Source of the DNA: Amphirosellinia nigrospora
Lineage: Eukaryota; Ascomycota; Sordariomycetes; Xylariales; Xylariaceae
Reading direction: 5' to 3'
NCBI GenBank assembly: GCA_004123355.1
Contig: SCHM01000003.1
Span: 62,001 to 126,000 of the forward strand
Length of the DNA: 64,000 nucleotides
The translations under genes were made by a program, and so were the position numbers. Positions 23,801-34,618 of this stretch are shown here, in pieces. The notes beneath the pieces are model-generated. The model ran no database searches, was not told where the DNA came from, and saw only the letters and a program-made list of their open reading frames with translations. Position 1 is the stretch's first letter. Every line of letters begins with the position of its first letter.

Positions 23801-25424
23801 ATGTTTTCGTAATACCATGCTGGCCCTTGCAAACGGCCAAACCGGCGGTCCTGTAGCATAATATCCTCAAAAAAAGATCCTCATGTTGTTCATCATCCTT
23901 CATTTTCTCTGTCTCGGGCTCATCTTCGCGCAGGAGATCGGCACAAGCATCTCTAATATCTTGGAAGCTTGGCTGCTCAACTTTGAGACATATATCTCGT
24001 AAGTCAGCCCCGGTGATCTTGGTGTCGTTGAGAAACTCATCCACACTGCTAGCTCGTAACGCAGCCGGGAGTGTGATGCGTGTGATAAGAGGAGACGGCA
24101 AAATAGAAGAAGCTTGATTTCTTTAATATCCTGTATTAGCGCTTCAATTTCGTCATCGTCCAAGGGCGGTGTTTTCTCGTGTGTTCCATGAGGAGTCTCT
24201 AGGGACCCGACGAGAATGGGCCCATAAACGTCATCGTAATTCTTCTCGACTCCCTCTTTTAGACGTTTTCGCAGTTCTTCTTCCGTCTCGATGTTGACCT
24301 TGTCTGGCTCTGCGTTATTATCACCAGACCCGCCGCCAATTTCTTCGGCGTCCATCATGGCCAAAATCCGGGCCTGGCCAGTACTCTGAGACTGTCTGAG
24401 GCCAGCATTACCCGAGTCGGGAGGCTTGTCCGCCACACTCGATGTCTGGGAGGCTCTCGATTTCGACTTCTTCTTTGTCTTTTTCGCCGGAGTCGATTCG
24501 GATACATTCGAGCTCTTAACTCCAGTAGCCGAACCTGCAATGCTGGCGGAGGTTGATTGCTTCTCTTCCTCGTCGTCAATTTCCTCAGTCAGTATCTCCA
24601 TCCATAAGAAATGCTTAATGAGATCGACGTATTTGCATCGTTCATCTTCGAGAAAGTCCTCAATTGGATCCCACATCTCATCGTCTTGATCGCTTTCCGT
24701 CGTCGCACTCATGCGCTCTTGGTAGGCATTTTCAAGGAAGGCTTCCTGCCTCTGCTTCTCTTCTTTCTCGCGTTGGGTTCGCAGATGAGCTTGCATCTTC
24801 TTCCAGTGTCGCCTAAACATAGCTGCCTCAAGTTTGACCTTCTTTGCTTCCTTCTCACGGTTTGTCTCTTCTCTGTGCTGAACTTCCCCTATCCAATCAA
24901 ACCAATTCTCCTTTGCGTACAGTACCTCGGCTATGCGCTTCACAACCTTCTCCAGAGCACGAAGCACAATGTGCCTTCGATTGGATAACGTATCGAGGTA
25001 CGCCTGATGCCCGTAATCTAGCTTCAAGGGGAAGAAATGTTTGTGATGAAGCTTCCTAGCGTCAATAACCTTACCTAAGAGGACATACTCGTTGAAGAGG
25101 TGGGTATTGATTTCATTCAAGACAATCCCATCCTCTACATGTTCAAAGCTTTCATTGGCAAGGGGCGTTTTACTCGATTTGAGATACTGAGGGCCTGTTC
25201 AGTCAAGCCGTCCAGCTGCGCGTTCCTCTTCTTATATCCAGCATAGAGGCCGTAGCACTGTTTACCGTGAAAGCTGCAGAACAGGTCATCCCATACTGTC
25301 GCAGATTGGGTGCATCGCTCGCCATCCGACAGGTTCAAAGCCTTGAGGTTTGTCAGCTCTTACGGTCGACTGGGTGAAGACTGTGAAGACCGACCTGGCA
25401 GACCGTCTCCGGCAATGACGACAT
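20832..25424 (-). CDS. Large conserved fungal protein of unknown function, zinc-finger-like N terminus
   Basis: The proposed start is the ATG at 25,424; a 10-codon exon is joined across a 53-bp intron (25,342-25,394). This gives MSSLPETVCQ + ALNLSDGERC, then LFCSFHGKQCYGLYAGYKKR, a Cys/His pattern that looks zinc-binding. Then come a HLFNEYVLLGKVIDARKLHH block, a charged coiled-coil-like Glu/Lys/Arg region (about residues 130-200), an acidic/Ser-rich linker with a basic KKTKKKSKSR patch (possible nuclear signal), and conserved C-terminal blocks such as LRLWSAPHFYPLM, FIPKDMP and FWKSF-like DLWKSF. I recall this order from a family of about 1,300-residue uncharacterised proteins in many ascomycetes. 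Introns at 23,401-23,472 and near 22,870-22,925 look intact. The frame breaks at about eight points, nearly all mendable by one base and several in short A or T runs (for example A7 at 23,869-23,875), so assembly error or recent decay are both possible. Confidence 0.65.
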
Positions 25425-26101
25425 GGTCGGTCGCCTCAACTCATAAAGTAGAAACGGAAGATCCTTCTATTGATAGTAGAAGATATTTTTATGAAAAAGC
25501 TTGACTTGAAAGCGGGGCTGAATATTTAAGAGAGGGCAGACACCCTGTGAGTAGTAGACCCGAAAATAAGCAATACTTCATCAACTCTACACCTGTGAAG
25601 GTCAATCAAACAACAACACAAACCAGAAGAGGAACAGTGAAGACTGTATTGACATGATCAGATTGCCCCGACACACACGAACCCAAGCTCTTTCGTTTTC
25701 TCCTGATCTGTGGCCCGAATAGTGGAGTTTGAGGGGTGTAGTAGTGGGTCGCTTTCGAAGTGGCCCGCTTCTAACCCCTTTTGGATGGAAATTTGACGTA
25801 GAGATTATTAGTCATCGAAGAGTAAAATATGGATGCTTTAACCTTAGAAGAGTTAATACGGCAGATCCAGAGGATTAATAGTCCTTCGAGTACGAGAGTC
25901 TGAATGAGACTTCGACTTTCACCTTACCTATTTTTAATCGATCTGCATATTTAAAGCGAAACAAGAGCTTTTATTGTTTGCAAACATTTGATAGCTGACT
26001 CGGAGTCATTGGTTATGTTTTCTTTCAACATACATTCTATCTTTGGCAGGGGCCCTCTATATATATGTATACAGAAAAATACCCGGTAGCGCCGAGCAAG
26101 T
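25425..26101. other. Intergenic, promoter side of the large minus-strand gene
   Basis: No reading frame of interest. The first 250 bp should contain the promoter of the gene starting at 25,424. TATATATATG near 26,055 is an AT-rich patch without an assigned gene. Confidence 0.4.
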
Positions 26102-26192
26102 CGTCACTAAAATAGAAAGCTTTGCCGGCGAAGCTCTCTATTTTAAATACGTTGTAAATCGAAGTGCCAAAAGCACTTCGATTTAAGTGACG
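26102..26192. repeat. Compact double-hairpin element with 7-bp inverted ends
   Basis: Bounded by CGTCACT (26,102-26,108) and AGTGACG (26,186-26,192). Inside are two adjacent hairpins: AAAATAGAAAGCTTTGCC paired with GGCGAAGCTCTCTATTTT (26,109-26,144, 16 of 18 pairs, no loop), and AAATCGAAGTGC paired perfectly with GCACTTCGATTT (26,156-26,184, loop CAAAA). The two mismatches in the first are transitions. It could be a tiny foldback element or a structured RNA; the sequence alone does not decide. Confidence 0.55.
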
Positions 26193-26210
26193 GGAATACT
26201 CCTAGCTCCT

Positions 26211-26258
26211 AGACCTCCTACTCCTCAGACCTCCTACTCCTCAGACCTCCTCCACCCC
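26211..26258. repeat. Pyrimidine-rich 16-bp tandem repeat, about 3 units
   Basis: Two exact units AGACCTCCTACTCCTC (26,211-26,226 and 26,227-26,242) and a third diverging after AGACCTCCT. Followed by a GC-rich patch (about 26,277-26,365) and G/T-rich direct repeats of AGTGCTGGTTTCGT around 26,420-26,448. Confidence 0.6.
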
Positions 26259-29083
26259 TACGTAAATTCACACTTCCAGAGGGCTCCGCCCGGGAGGGTT
26301 GGACCTCTGGGAACTCGGCCGCCGTCCCTCACGGTCCGGCCCTCGCCCCAGCCGGCCCTTTTGCAACGCGTATCGTTAACCGTATTGGTGGTGCTATGTT
26401 GGTGGTAGTGCTGGTGGTGCAGTGCTGGTTTCGTAGTGCTGGTTTCGTATTCGTATTTGAATATAGTGGTTGTTAGCGACCACATTCGTTATTGCAGTGC
26501 GTAAGCCACACAGTCCATATGAGTGTAAATACGTTGTGGTTGATGCTTCGATTTAGACTCTGACCAATGGCAGCTTTGCAGAGTCCGTATGGGCCAATCA
26601 GTGCGTTGCAGAGAAATTTATACTTTTAGGGGTCACCGTTAGAACTTCTCAATCTTTACCTTCCCTCACACTTGATTGTCGTTGCCAATACGTGTTCGGA
26701 AAGGTAAAGCTTTCCAATCATGTGATCTAACCTCCGAAAATCCCCCATGCGGGTCAGATATACCCTTAGGTATCTACTTTTTTGTCACACAGACCTTTTA
26801 TTATAGACGAGGTGCTCTCCTCGTCGCTGAGGTCTCTGGCAAGGCTAAATATCACCTACTATTCCGCCCTGAGCACACCTACACTTGTCTCGACGCACTT
26901 CCTCGCTGTCTTATACGGCGTCCCGAGTCTATAGCTAACTAGGCCAGCGTAATTTATATTATTAAGTAATACAGTCCCTTGCCAGCGTACTCATAAAGAA
27001 CCGCCGTGCCCTAACTCTCCGTAGCCGCATACTCCCATCCCAACACTCTAGGTATGAGGCTTCATTGAAAGCCTTGACGATTCCTTTTATTCTCCTGTCT
27101 AACAGGCCAACCATGACTTCGACTTAGACCCAAGTTATGTCGATGCACCTTGCTAGGCTGCGCCAGTATGCACAGCGGCACCATACCATGGCCCTTTCAC
27201 GCGCTTTCGATTCTTTGAGCTGAGGGGCGTAGAATCTTCAGTGATCCCAAGAGTGATAAATATACATGATGTCGACAAGTTAGAATGTCCAATATCTCCG
27301 TCTTCGACTGGTAGAGTGGGATAAATGACACTGTGTCATAGTGGCATCAGGTCCGCCTTCACTCAAGCCTTCCAAAGAAGCTAAGTGTGTTAAGATGTCA
27401 TGTTATTCTCGAAGGCCACCATAATGAAGATTGTTAAGAAACATAAACTCCGTTTTATATTTTTTTCATTTCCCTGTTCAACTATTTTATTCGTTTATAT
27501 TCTTAAATCTCTTTCCATGAGGTTTGTGAGCTAGTTCTCAGCAAGATGTCACGATACGAAAGTAGGGAGACTCCCTTTCCGACTCTAACCGCTGCTTTCC
27601 CCCCTTGACGATTAATCTATCGATATAGCAAGAATTATGAGAGTTGTTATTAGCACCTTCGCTCTGACTTGCCACGTATTATCTCTGTTCCGACAAAAAA
27701 AGGCCGATAAACCTATTCACGCGGAGAAGATTTCAACGAATGTGCCACCCTTCATTCTCAAGAGTTCAGCCCTTGTCTCGGTCCACTAACTGCGGTGCTC
27801 CATGAACAATCTTTGTGACATCCATCACAGAAAGCTACATCGATACAAGGGAAATATCCGCCGAGCGTCCAAAGGGTACAGGGACCCCTTTCTGTACCCT
27901 AGTGGTAGTGGTGGGACCGTGGCATGGTGAAATTGACTTCCTTGTCCACGGCGTTCCCCGTGATTGTCCAGTTACTGCTTCCAAAAGCAAGAACCGGGCT
28001 ATTCTATTGACGTATTCTTATTCTGCCGCTTCTACTGAGCTACCCTTCTCGGTCAGTTTCTACGGTCAAAATCTAGGCTAATAATGAAAGCAGGGTTGTC
28101 CAGCAACAACGAGGCATGAAGCTGACATCCTCTAGTACTATGCGCCACCCGAACATACAGTCCACGAGCTTTCTACCGATCCCCGACGGATATGGCACCC
28201 CTTGGGCACAAACATCGGAAAATCTTGGTCTCGGTAGTTCGAGAGGTTGGACAGGAAAACGTGTCTTTTCCATTTCCATGACGGACGGCCCGCTGCCTGT
28301 CAGACCCACCGATGTCTCACTTTACGAGGTACAAGGCGACCGACTTTGTATACAGTTGCGCAGTTGGGCATCACATGCATATTTAATATTACAGACTAGA
28401 CCCAGCACGGCTTATGAAACGGGATGGTGATACCGGTACCGTAGGTACGGAAGAAGTTGGACTTCATGGGCATTCTTTGGTATCATCGAAGTTGGTTCTA
28501 TGTGTGAAGCGTTGCTACTAAATTTACTATATGTCTAAGATACACGAGTAAGGCATAGACCTCGCACCTTCGGATGATGACCGTCATCGGAATATTCAAA
28601 CATCACACCACTACACATGAGAAAGAAGGGAATTATATATACGATTATCACTAGCTATTACCCGCTAATAAATTTTGAGGCTCGCACGAATGAGTTACAC
28701 ATACACACCACAAACCGAAACATCGGGTTTCGTTCTAGTGGTGGAACTACTACATGCACAGAATTGTCAACTTACTGTCTTTACCCGAGTAACAGTAGCC
28801 AAATTCGACCATTCTGGAAGACCAGCGGAAGTTGCCTCTCTATATATGGCCATCATCCACGCCGGGAAGTATCCCAGTACTAATACTTACACCATGTGTA
28901 AGCAAATCAGCAATTATTTGATATTTATTCACCATATTGTCATCGCCCATCCGGGTCACCACTCCTTTCGAAAGGCAACATGGGTCACAACACAAGCGGA
29001 GCTAGCAGTAGCTATAATAGCAAACTTCATGAGAACAAGGTTAGATCAACAGCATCCCCAATGACAGAGGTCAGGTTTTCACA
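26259..29083. other. 2.8-kb gene-poor stretch
   Basis: Contains several frames of 80-130 residues (26,676-26,942; 27,815-28,081; 28,116-28,430; 28,675-29,064) with no resemblance to known families and no clear splice-linked extension, so none is called a gene. TAAATACGTTGT recurs at 26,526 after a first copy between the two hairpins at 26,145. No RNA gene or transposon ends are recognised. Confidence 0.4.
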
Positions 29084-29850
29084 TTGCCTCAGAAACCGCG
29101 CTTAGAGAGGCGCGGGTCCATCTTCAGCGGATTAAGCGCAGACCGAAAGGGAAGCTTCACTTTTCTATTCGTGGTGAACGAGTTAAGCGTACGCAACGAC
29201 GCGCCACCGGTGACCGACCAATGGGGCGCCAGGATGCCCCCGGAGTCCGCTCGGGACTACGAAGGGGAGATCCAAGGAGCCGTGTGGAGATACCGCGACG
29301 GTATCATCGAGAGGGCTTACGGATACAAGTGGCATCGTCCTTACGACGTCCAGCCCGTCACCGGCGTGATGCCGGAGGGCTGCATCAGCTTGATCGACGG
29401 CGACGGCATGCGGTGGCCGATGCCCGAGTACAAGAAGTTCACCGTGTTCAACTGCTGGGACCCCTACCGTGCATCTACATGAGAGGGGATGCGCTGTCGA
29501 TGCTCATGGGCCCCTATGGAAACGGGGACCGCTGGCGGGCGATGAGTTTCGCTCGCCACGATACCTCGGGGGTCACGCGCATCTCCGAAGCCGGAAACGC
29601 CCAAACCGTGGCAGGCCGGAACCCCTCTTGGATGCCGAGCCTAGTCCCCGATATGTTTAAATGCTTGGACAAGAACGGGCACGATTCGCAGGGGCTGAGC
29701 GGTGAGCTGGCCGTCATCATCGGCCAGATGGCATTGACAGAGGATTTCCCAAAGACCGACAAGCCGTTCGAGTCTCAGTGGTGGCACCATAGACGTTGGA
29801 AACCACAAAAATCTAGACCCGAATGTAAGTCATCCATTGAATTCGTATAA
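29084..29850 (+). CDS. Hypothetical protein, unrecognised family
   Basis: Coding is supported by GC-rich third positions and by one open frame that passes into a second near 29,480 without loss of coding character. The first frame includes RDYEGEIQGAVWRYRDGII, KWHRPYDVQPVTGVMPEGC and FTVFNCWDPYRAST; the second includes LSMLMGPYGNGDRWRAMSFA and LSGELAVIIGQMALTEDFPK. A one-base change around 29,475-29,485 would join them. The true start is uncertain: an in-frame ATG exists at 29,234, but protein-like sequence extends back to at least 29,100, suggesting an upstream exon. No signal peptide or membrane segment is seen. It is rich in Trp and Tyr. I do not recognise the family. Confidence 0.45.
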
Positions 29851-30672
29851 GTCGTCATTAAATTCTATGTTCTGACTGGATTCGAAAGTCGAGGACCCAC
29901 ATGATCTTCGGGGGTTGTGGTTGCCATATGCTTAGATAGTTATGAGAACGGGGATGGCTCTACAGTCGTAAGAATGGAGAGTTTTGAGCAACAAGGTGTA
30001 ATTGTTAGAGAATAATCCGGCAGCGTCTCGGCCAGACGTTAAGAACAGAAGTGGGAAAAGCGCCAGCAAGTCTTTTACTAACTCTATTACATTTCATATA
30101 ACGTTCAGGATTTAAGACTGTTATGTAAAGATTCTGTGAGGTTTAGATCTCGCTTCTCTTCTAGCTCACCTTCTTGTTCTGCCAACTCTCTTCTTTCCAT
30201 GCTTTTTGTCATGGGCTTGCTGTTTTGAGGCATGTAGGAGGCGGCCGCTACTCTGAACAGTATCAAACTATTTTTACCGAGTAATTGGGTAGGTGCTATC
30301 TTATGGCTACACTACCTCCTGTATATGACCACACCTATGGGTAGCAGAGATCTCAGGCAGTCCATCCATGTTGTAGAATAAATGGAGTTATTAGCATACC
30401 ATCCACCATTGGACGTAATTTTGTATAATCTCCCTAGCAATTTCCATAGATGCGACGTTCAAAGGGAGTGATAGCAGACTTTTCTTGAGCGAAGCCATTT
30501 TCCTGCCAAGAAATCCCAGTTCGACCTACCCTGCGGACTATAGTGTCATTAATTACCATGAATCGAATACTTATCAGAGTATGTCGTGTCACATCGCGTC
30601 AGACGGCTTCTTGAACTTCTCATTTTTCTTTTTCTTGACTTGTTTACTTCTAATCGGCCAGCGAATTCCGTG
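29851..30672. other. Intergenic, nothing recognised
   Basis: 820 bp between the hypothetical gene and the 3' end of the ankyrin gene. A 103-residue plus-strand frame (30,485-30,796) overlaps the ankyrin gene on the opposite strand and is not convincing. Confidence 0.4.
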
Positions 30673-31556
30673 CTATCCTCCCGACTCGGGATTTTTAGAC
30701 GAGTCAGCGCTTACATCGTCTTGCATATGCAGACCCTGTGCCTCGCTTGCTAGGCCACCTTCCTGTGCATTGCCGCCTTCAAGATCCTTGCTTTGAGCTA
30801 GGAAGTGGTCGACAACATGCATGTGATTGTTGAAAGCTGCTAGGTCAAGTGGGATCTGATCCTTGTCGTTCGCTATGGCTGGCGAAGCACCCCGCGACAT
30901 CAGTAACTTGACGATATCGAGATGCCCTCTCAGACATGCCCAGTGCAGGGCCGTGTTGCCGAATGCATTCTGCGCATCAATGTATGGTCGGTCTGCTTGT
31001 GCCGACTCATCCCGCTCCGAGGCTGCGGAAGGCACGGCTATCACCGACGCCGTGGCCTGCACTGGTAGATATGAGAGGATAAGGGTCACAGTTTCTAAAA
31101 GAGCGCATAAAGTTAGCCTCAGTCGGTTCATATCGAAAAGAATCATAACAAGCGACGCCACCGTTGGAATGACCGTATTGTGCTGTAAATGGCTCGCAGA
31201 GGAGACTAAATGGTCTGGGGGGAAACGTCCATCTTGGGTGAAGCAAACTACGATCAATGGTGCTTCACCGGCAGATAGCCGACAGTGAATGCATGTCATG
31301 TCACCTCAATCGTTTCTCGATGCCACCAGCTGAACTGCCGAAAATTAGGAGAACCTACTCGCGTGTCCATTTGCGGCCGCCATATGCAAACAAGTGGCCT
31401 TGCCCTGTTCTTCCCTCGCAGCAGTCAGGACGTCCGCCGGTGTGGCGGCGTTGCGGACAACAAGCTCCTGCAACATCTCGGTGAGATCTGCATCTTCACC
31501 CCCCTGGCTAGGTAGATGAGATCATCGATCTCTTCCTCGGACAAGCTTGGCGCCAT
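30673..31556 (-). CDS. Ankyrin repeat protein, YAR1-like
   Basis: Exon 1 (31,359-31,556) begins MAPSLSEEEIDDLIYLAR and continues LTEMLQELVVRNAATPADVL and CLHMAAANGHA. Exon 2 (30,673-31,094) carries an ankyrin repeat, NTALHWACLRGHLDIVKLLM, then SRGASPAIANDKDQIPLDLA and an acidic tail. This matches the small ankyrin proteins related to yeast Yar1, a chaperone of ribosomal protein Rps3; function is inferred from the family. The intron (31,095-31,358, 264 bp, GTAGGT...CTAAC...TTTTAG) is unusually long for this window. In exon 1 the frame needs one more base in a C run (31,499-31,504, six C on the plus strand) to read ARGGEDAD; the gene is otherwise intact, so a homopolymer error is likely. Confidence 0.75.
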
Positions 31557-32184
31557 CTTCCAATCTTTGTATTTGGCCCTTCTCGTGGAATGCTTGCTGT
31601 AGATGGCCCGTGCCTAATGTTGATGATGAATTAAGATGCGTCGACACTCATAATATCTCCCAAAAGGTAGTGTGACGTGACACGATATGTAGCTTGGCTA
31701 TGGCCGTACTTGCGGTGCTGTGTGACTGTCTTGCTTGCTGAAGAAAGCGCCCGCCCGTTTATACTGTTTGTGGTGATAGGTAGTTTGAAAATGACCCAGA
31801 AATTTTTTGTGCGGACATGCGTTCCCTACAAGTGCTGGTCCTCGTGATGGCTGTACCTAACTAGGCGTTGGAACCCCGGAGGCGACAGAATTGAAGTTAA
31901 TCGAAACGCAGTGGACTTTGAGTTATTGCCGATTATTTTTGATTTGGGGTTGCTGTAAAATTTTGTCCTTACCTTCTCACATGTACTTCATGGCTTTGAT
32001 GCGCGCAAATATGTCATTGGCTGGACCAATCACGTGATACCCGGTGGATCAAGCGCGCTGCTCAATTCAAGTAGGTATATTGGTCACCAACCAATTCTTG
32101 AACGAGACAAGACATGAAATTGTACTATAACTAGCGAGGTTCGAGAGAATGCTTCTCATGATCATCTTCCACCCATCATCTTTG
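31557..32184. other. Intergenic: promoter of the ankyrin gene and 3' side of SPO11
   Basis: No gene is seen. The left part is the promoter of the YAR1-like gene; no TATA box stands out. Confidence 0.4.
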
Positions 32185-33833
32185 TCAAAGCACAATCCAA
32201 CCAGGCTGTAAGGTCCCCGCCTCATCTACAGATTGGATTTCGGCTTTGGTGTTGAGCAGGAGCATGAACCTGTAGTTCGTGAATTAAGTCTAGGCTTTCG
32301 GTTGTGGGATAATGGTCTTTCCCGACTGCGGTAGAGAGAACCTGTATAGCCAACCTCCTATCTACGGCTTTAAGTGGCAACATAACCTCAACAGGATTGA
32401 AGTCGCTGGCACGACAGGGTGATGTCGCTACACGGAACGATGCCCATTGTGGGCTTGGAGTGCGGCTGAAGCCATAAGTTTGATCCGTTCCAGGGGTCTG
32501 TGGTCTTCGCTGGGAAGATCCGAGCACGTCATTGCTTCTTAGGCCAATCCATACTAGCCGGCTCAAAGTTACATTCTCTTCATGCTGCAATGATCGGCTT
32601 CCGTTTTTGTATGTAAGCATGATTTTCACCCCGTCTGGGTCGAAATCTACAAGGGAATACATAGGCAGTGTCGGAGACGCTATGTGCAGCTTGTGAAGGA
32701 ACTGTCTTGTGGAGAGATCGGGGTATCCTTTAGCCTTTCGTCAAGGTTAGTAATGAAACCTAGTATCGTGTAAAGAGCCAATAGGTTAGTGAAACATACA
32801 GTGATAAGGACCCCTGGGCCGACTGTTGCAGTCTCGTGAAACCTGGATGTAACAAGTCCGCGAAAAGTTGCCTTTAGGTATACAGGTAGGTAGTTAGTCA
32901 AGCCATTCGTAGCATCTCAGTTGAAGGGTGAGATTTGCCTCTTTTTCAATCACAAGGAGCCATTTAACGGCCCCGAGATTAACACTTGTAATAGCACGCG
33001 CCTCGGGAAGGAGTACACCTTGCTACAGCCAACTTAGCGAAGCCTGTGGTTATTGTGTCAGATGCAGCATTTGCTTACACAATCATCCGGGTTGTAACTG
33101 AAAATCGATCCGTTGTTGATCATGACACTGATAGCACCGGCGACAAGCCCCTTGCTCGCCGCAACCTGCCGAAGTGTTTTAGTATCATAACAGTTAAGAT
33201 TTCATCATCCAGACTAACAATATTTAGGGCGTCTCTCCCCAGCCCGAATGTGAAGGCGATATCATCCACTAACTCATTTACGTACGTTTGGGAACCAAAA
33301 AGCTCTGGGTTCTGGTAGTAGATAGCTCTATCATTGTGTTGGTCGATCATGTCATGTGCTATTCGTTTCCACTTGACGGGATAGAAGGGAGAAAACAAAC
33401 CTCTTGGTGATAACTGTGCCAGCAACGAGTGCCTCGTGAGAGAAATGGAGGATCTGAAGAAGAGCAGCTAGAGACAGAAGGCGCAGAAGAAAATGAGTAA
33501 GCCATTATGGAACAGGGAAAGTTTTGCCGGGTGGCTCTACGACATACTGAATCTTTTCGCATCAGTGCTTCTTGACGAAGGGAATCGAACGAGTTGTAGC
33601 TTGTGTGTGCGACGACTGCGGATAGGAATTACCAGACTTCGGTTCTCTGTGAGGGCATCTATATTCGCCATAAGGATTTCTTCAATTTTAGTGATAATAC
33701 GTCCGGTTTGAGGGTTTTGTCTCGGGTCTCGGGGCAACACAATGCTACGCATGCTCAAATTCACCTGTGCTACAGCCGATGAAGGCGAACTCGAGCCGGA
33801 TATTGGTCTACCAGGGTCGGGTAAGTCCTGCAT
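32185..33833 (-). CDS. spo11: SPO11 meiotic double-strand-break transesterase
   Basis: Type II topoisomerase-like (Topo VI A subunit) protein that cuts DNA to start meiotic recombination. Seven exons can be spliced with standard fungal sites: 33,548-33,833; 33,401-33,467; 33,219-33,327; 33,079-33,165; 32,939-33,022; 32,800-32,871; 32,185-32,734. The frame holds across all six junctions. Diagnostic parts are the catalytic tyrosine region RAIYYQNPELFGSQTYVNEL, ASKGLVAGAISV, the metal-site glutamate in LLVIEKEATFRGLV, and the Toprim acidic motif LVDFDPDGVKIM. About 417 residues are predicted, the usual size. Intron 5 (32,872-32,938) opens with GC instead of GT. Near 32,250 the frame changes by one base: past ELQV the family ending MLLLNTKAEIQSVDEAG is read only in the neighbouring frame, ending at 32,185; in the uncorrected frame the stop is at 32,222. 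Confidence 0.85.
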
Positions 33834-34618
33834 CTTGGTACACTAAACGCTTTGTCCAACTATGATCGAGCACAATGCATGCATGTCGTGGCACTTCGCT
33901 CGTGGCCTTGAATGACAGTAGCCTGAGAGCCCCCAGGACAAAGTAATGGCATCCAGTCTGGTGGCAGAACGCATACCGGAAGGCGAGTTGGGATATGTTT
34001 GGGAGATGTGGGGCATGACTATGTACAATTTGAAGTAAAAGTGATGGTCATGCGTGTTCCGGTCGAGTCACCAACAATAGGTAGGTACCTACCTACCTAA
34101 TTCCTTCTGAAAGGAGTAGCAAGTTGTAGCGTAGGGAACGTGCTTGCCTCCAGACATCATACCGAACTTCGGAATCTGTCATTAGGTAATCTAAAGGGTG
34201 CTGGGGATATCTGGTGCACGAGCCACATTGTGCCGCCACTTCATCTGGGAACCTGGTAAGTAGTGTGCCCTACTCCCCTACTGTAGTCGTATTCGTTTTC
34301 GTTACCTAATACGGTAATAAAGAAGTTCGCCGGCAGACCCCTGGACATACATACGTTCATACTGCAGACAAACTATAATGGGTAAACCCAACCTATCTAT
34401 GATGGTGCACTTCAATTCCGGCGGTAGGACTTGTAGAAGGCTGATTGCAGGAGTGGATTGGACATTCTGGTTCTCAATTGGCTCCCAGTAACGAGTACAA
34501 CAACAACATCGATTCTTCGTCGTCCCTCGATCCTCCGCCCACCGCCCACCGTCCACCGTCCACGACCACGACCACCTAACGACCACAACGCTGTCTTGCG
34601 ACAAAGGGGCACGTCGAC
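33834..34618. other. Divergent promoter region between SPO11 and ERG7
   Basis: 785 bp shared by two head-to-head genes. It contains TAGGTAGGTACCTACCTACC-like sequence near 34,080-34,100, a self-complementary form of the ACCT repeats found at other places in the window. A CCACCGCCCACCGTCC-type pyrimidine-rich stretch precedes ERG7. The 100-residue minus frame at 34,302-34,604 reads across it and is judged spurious. Confidence 0.5.

Noticed and set aside
26676-28430. Several frames of 80-105 residues as genes
   Set aside because: No family resemblance, no coherent splice signals and no coding bias visible.
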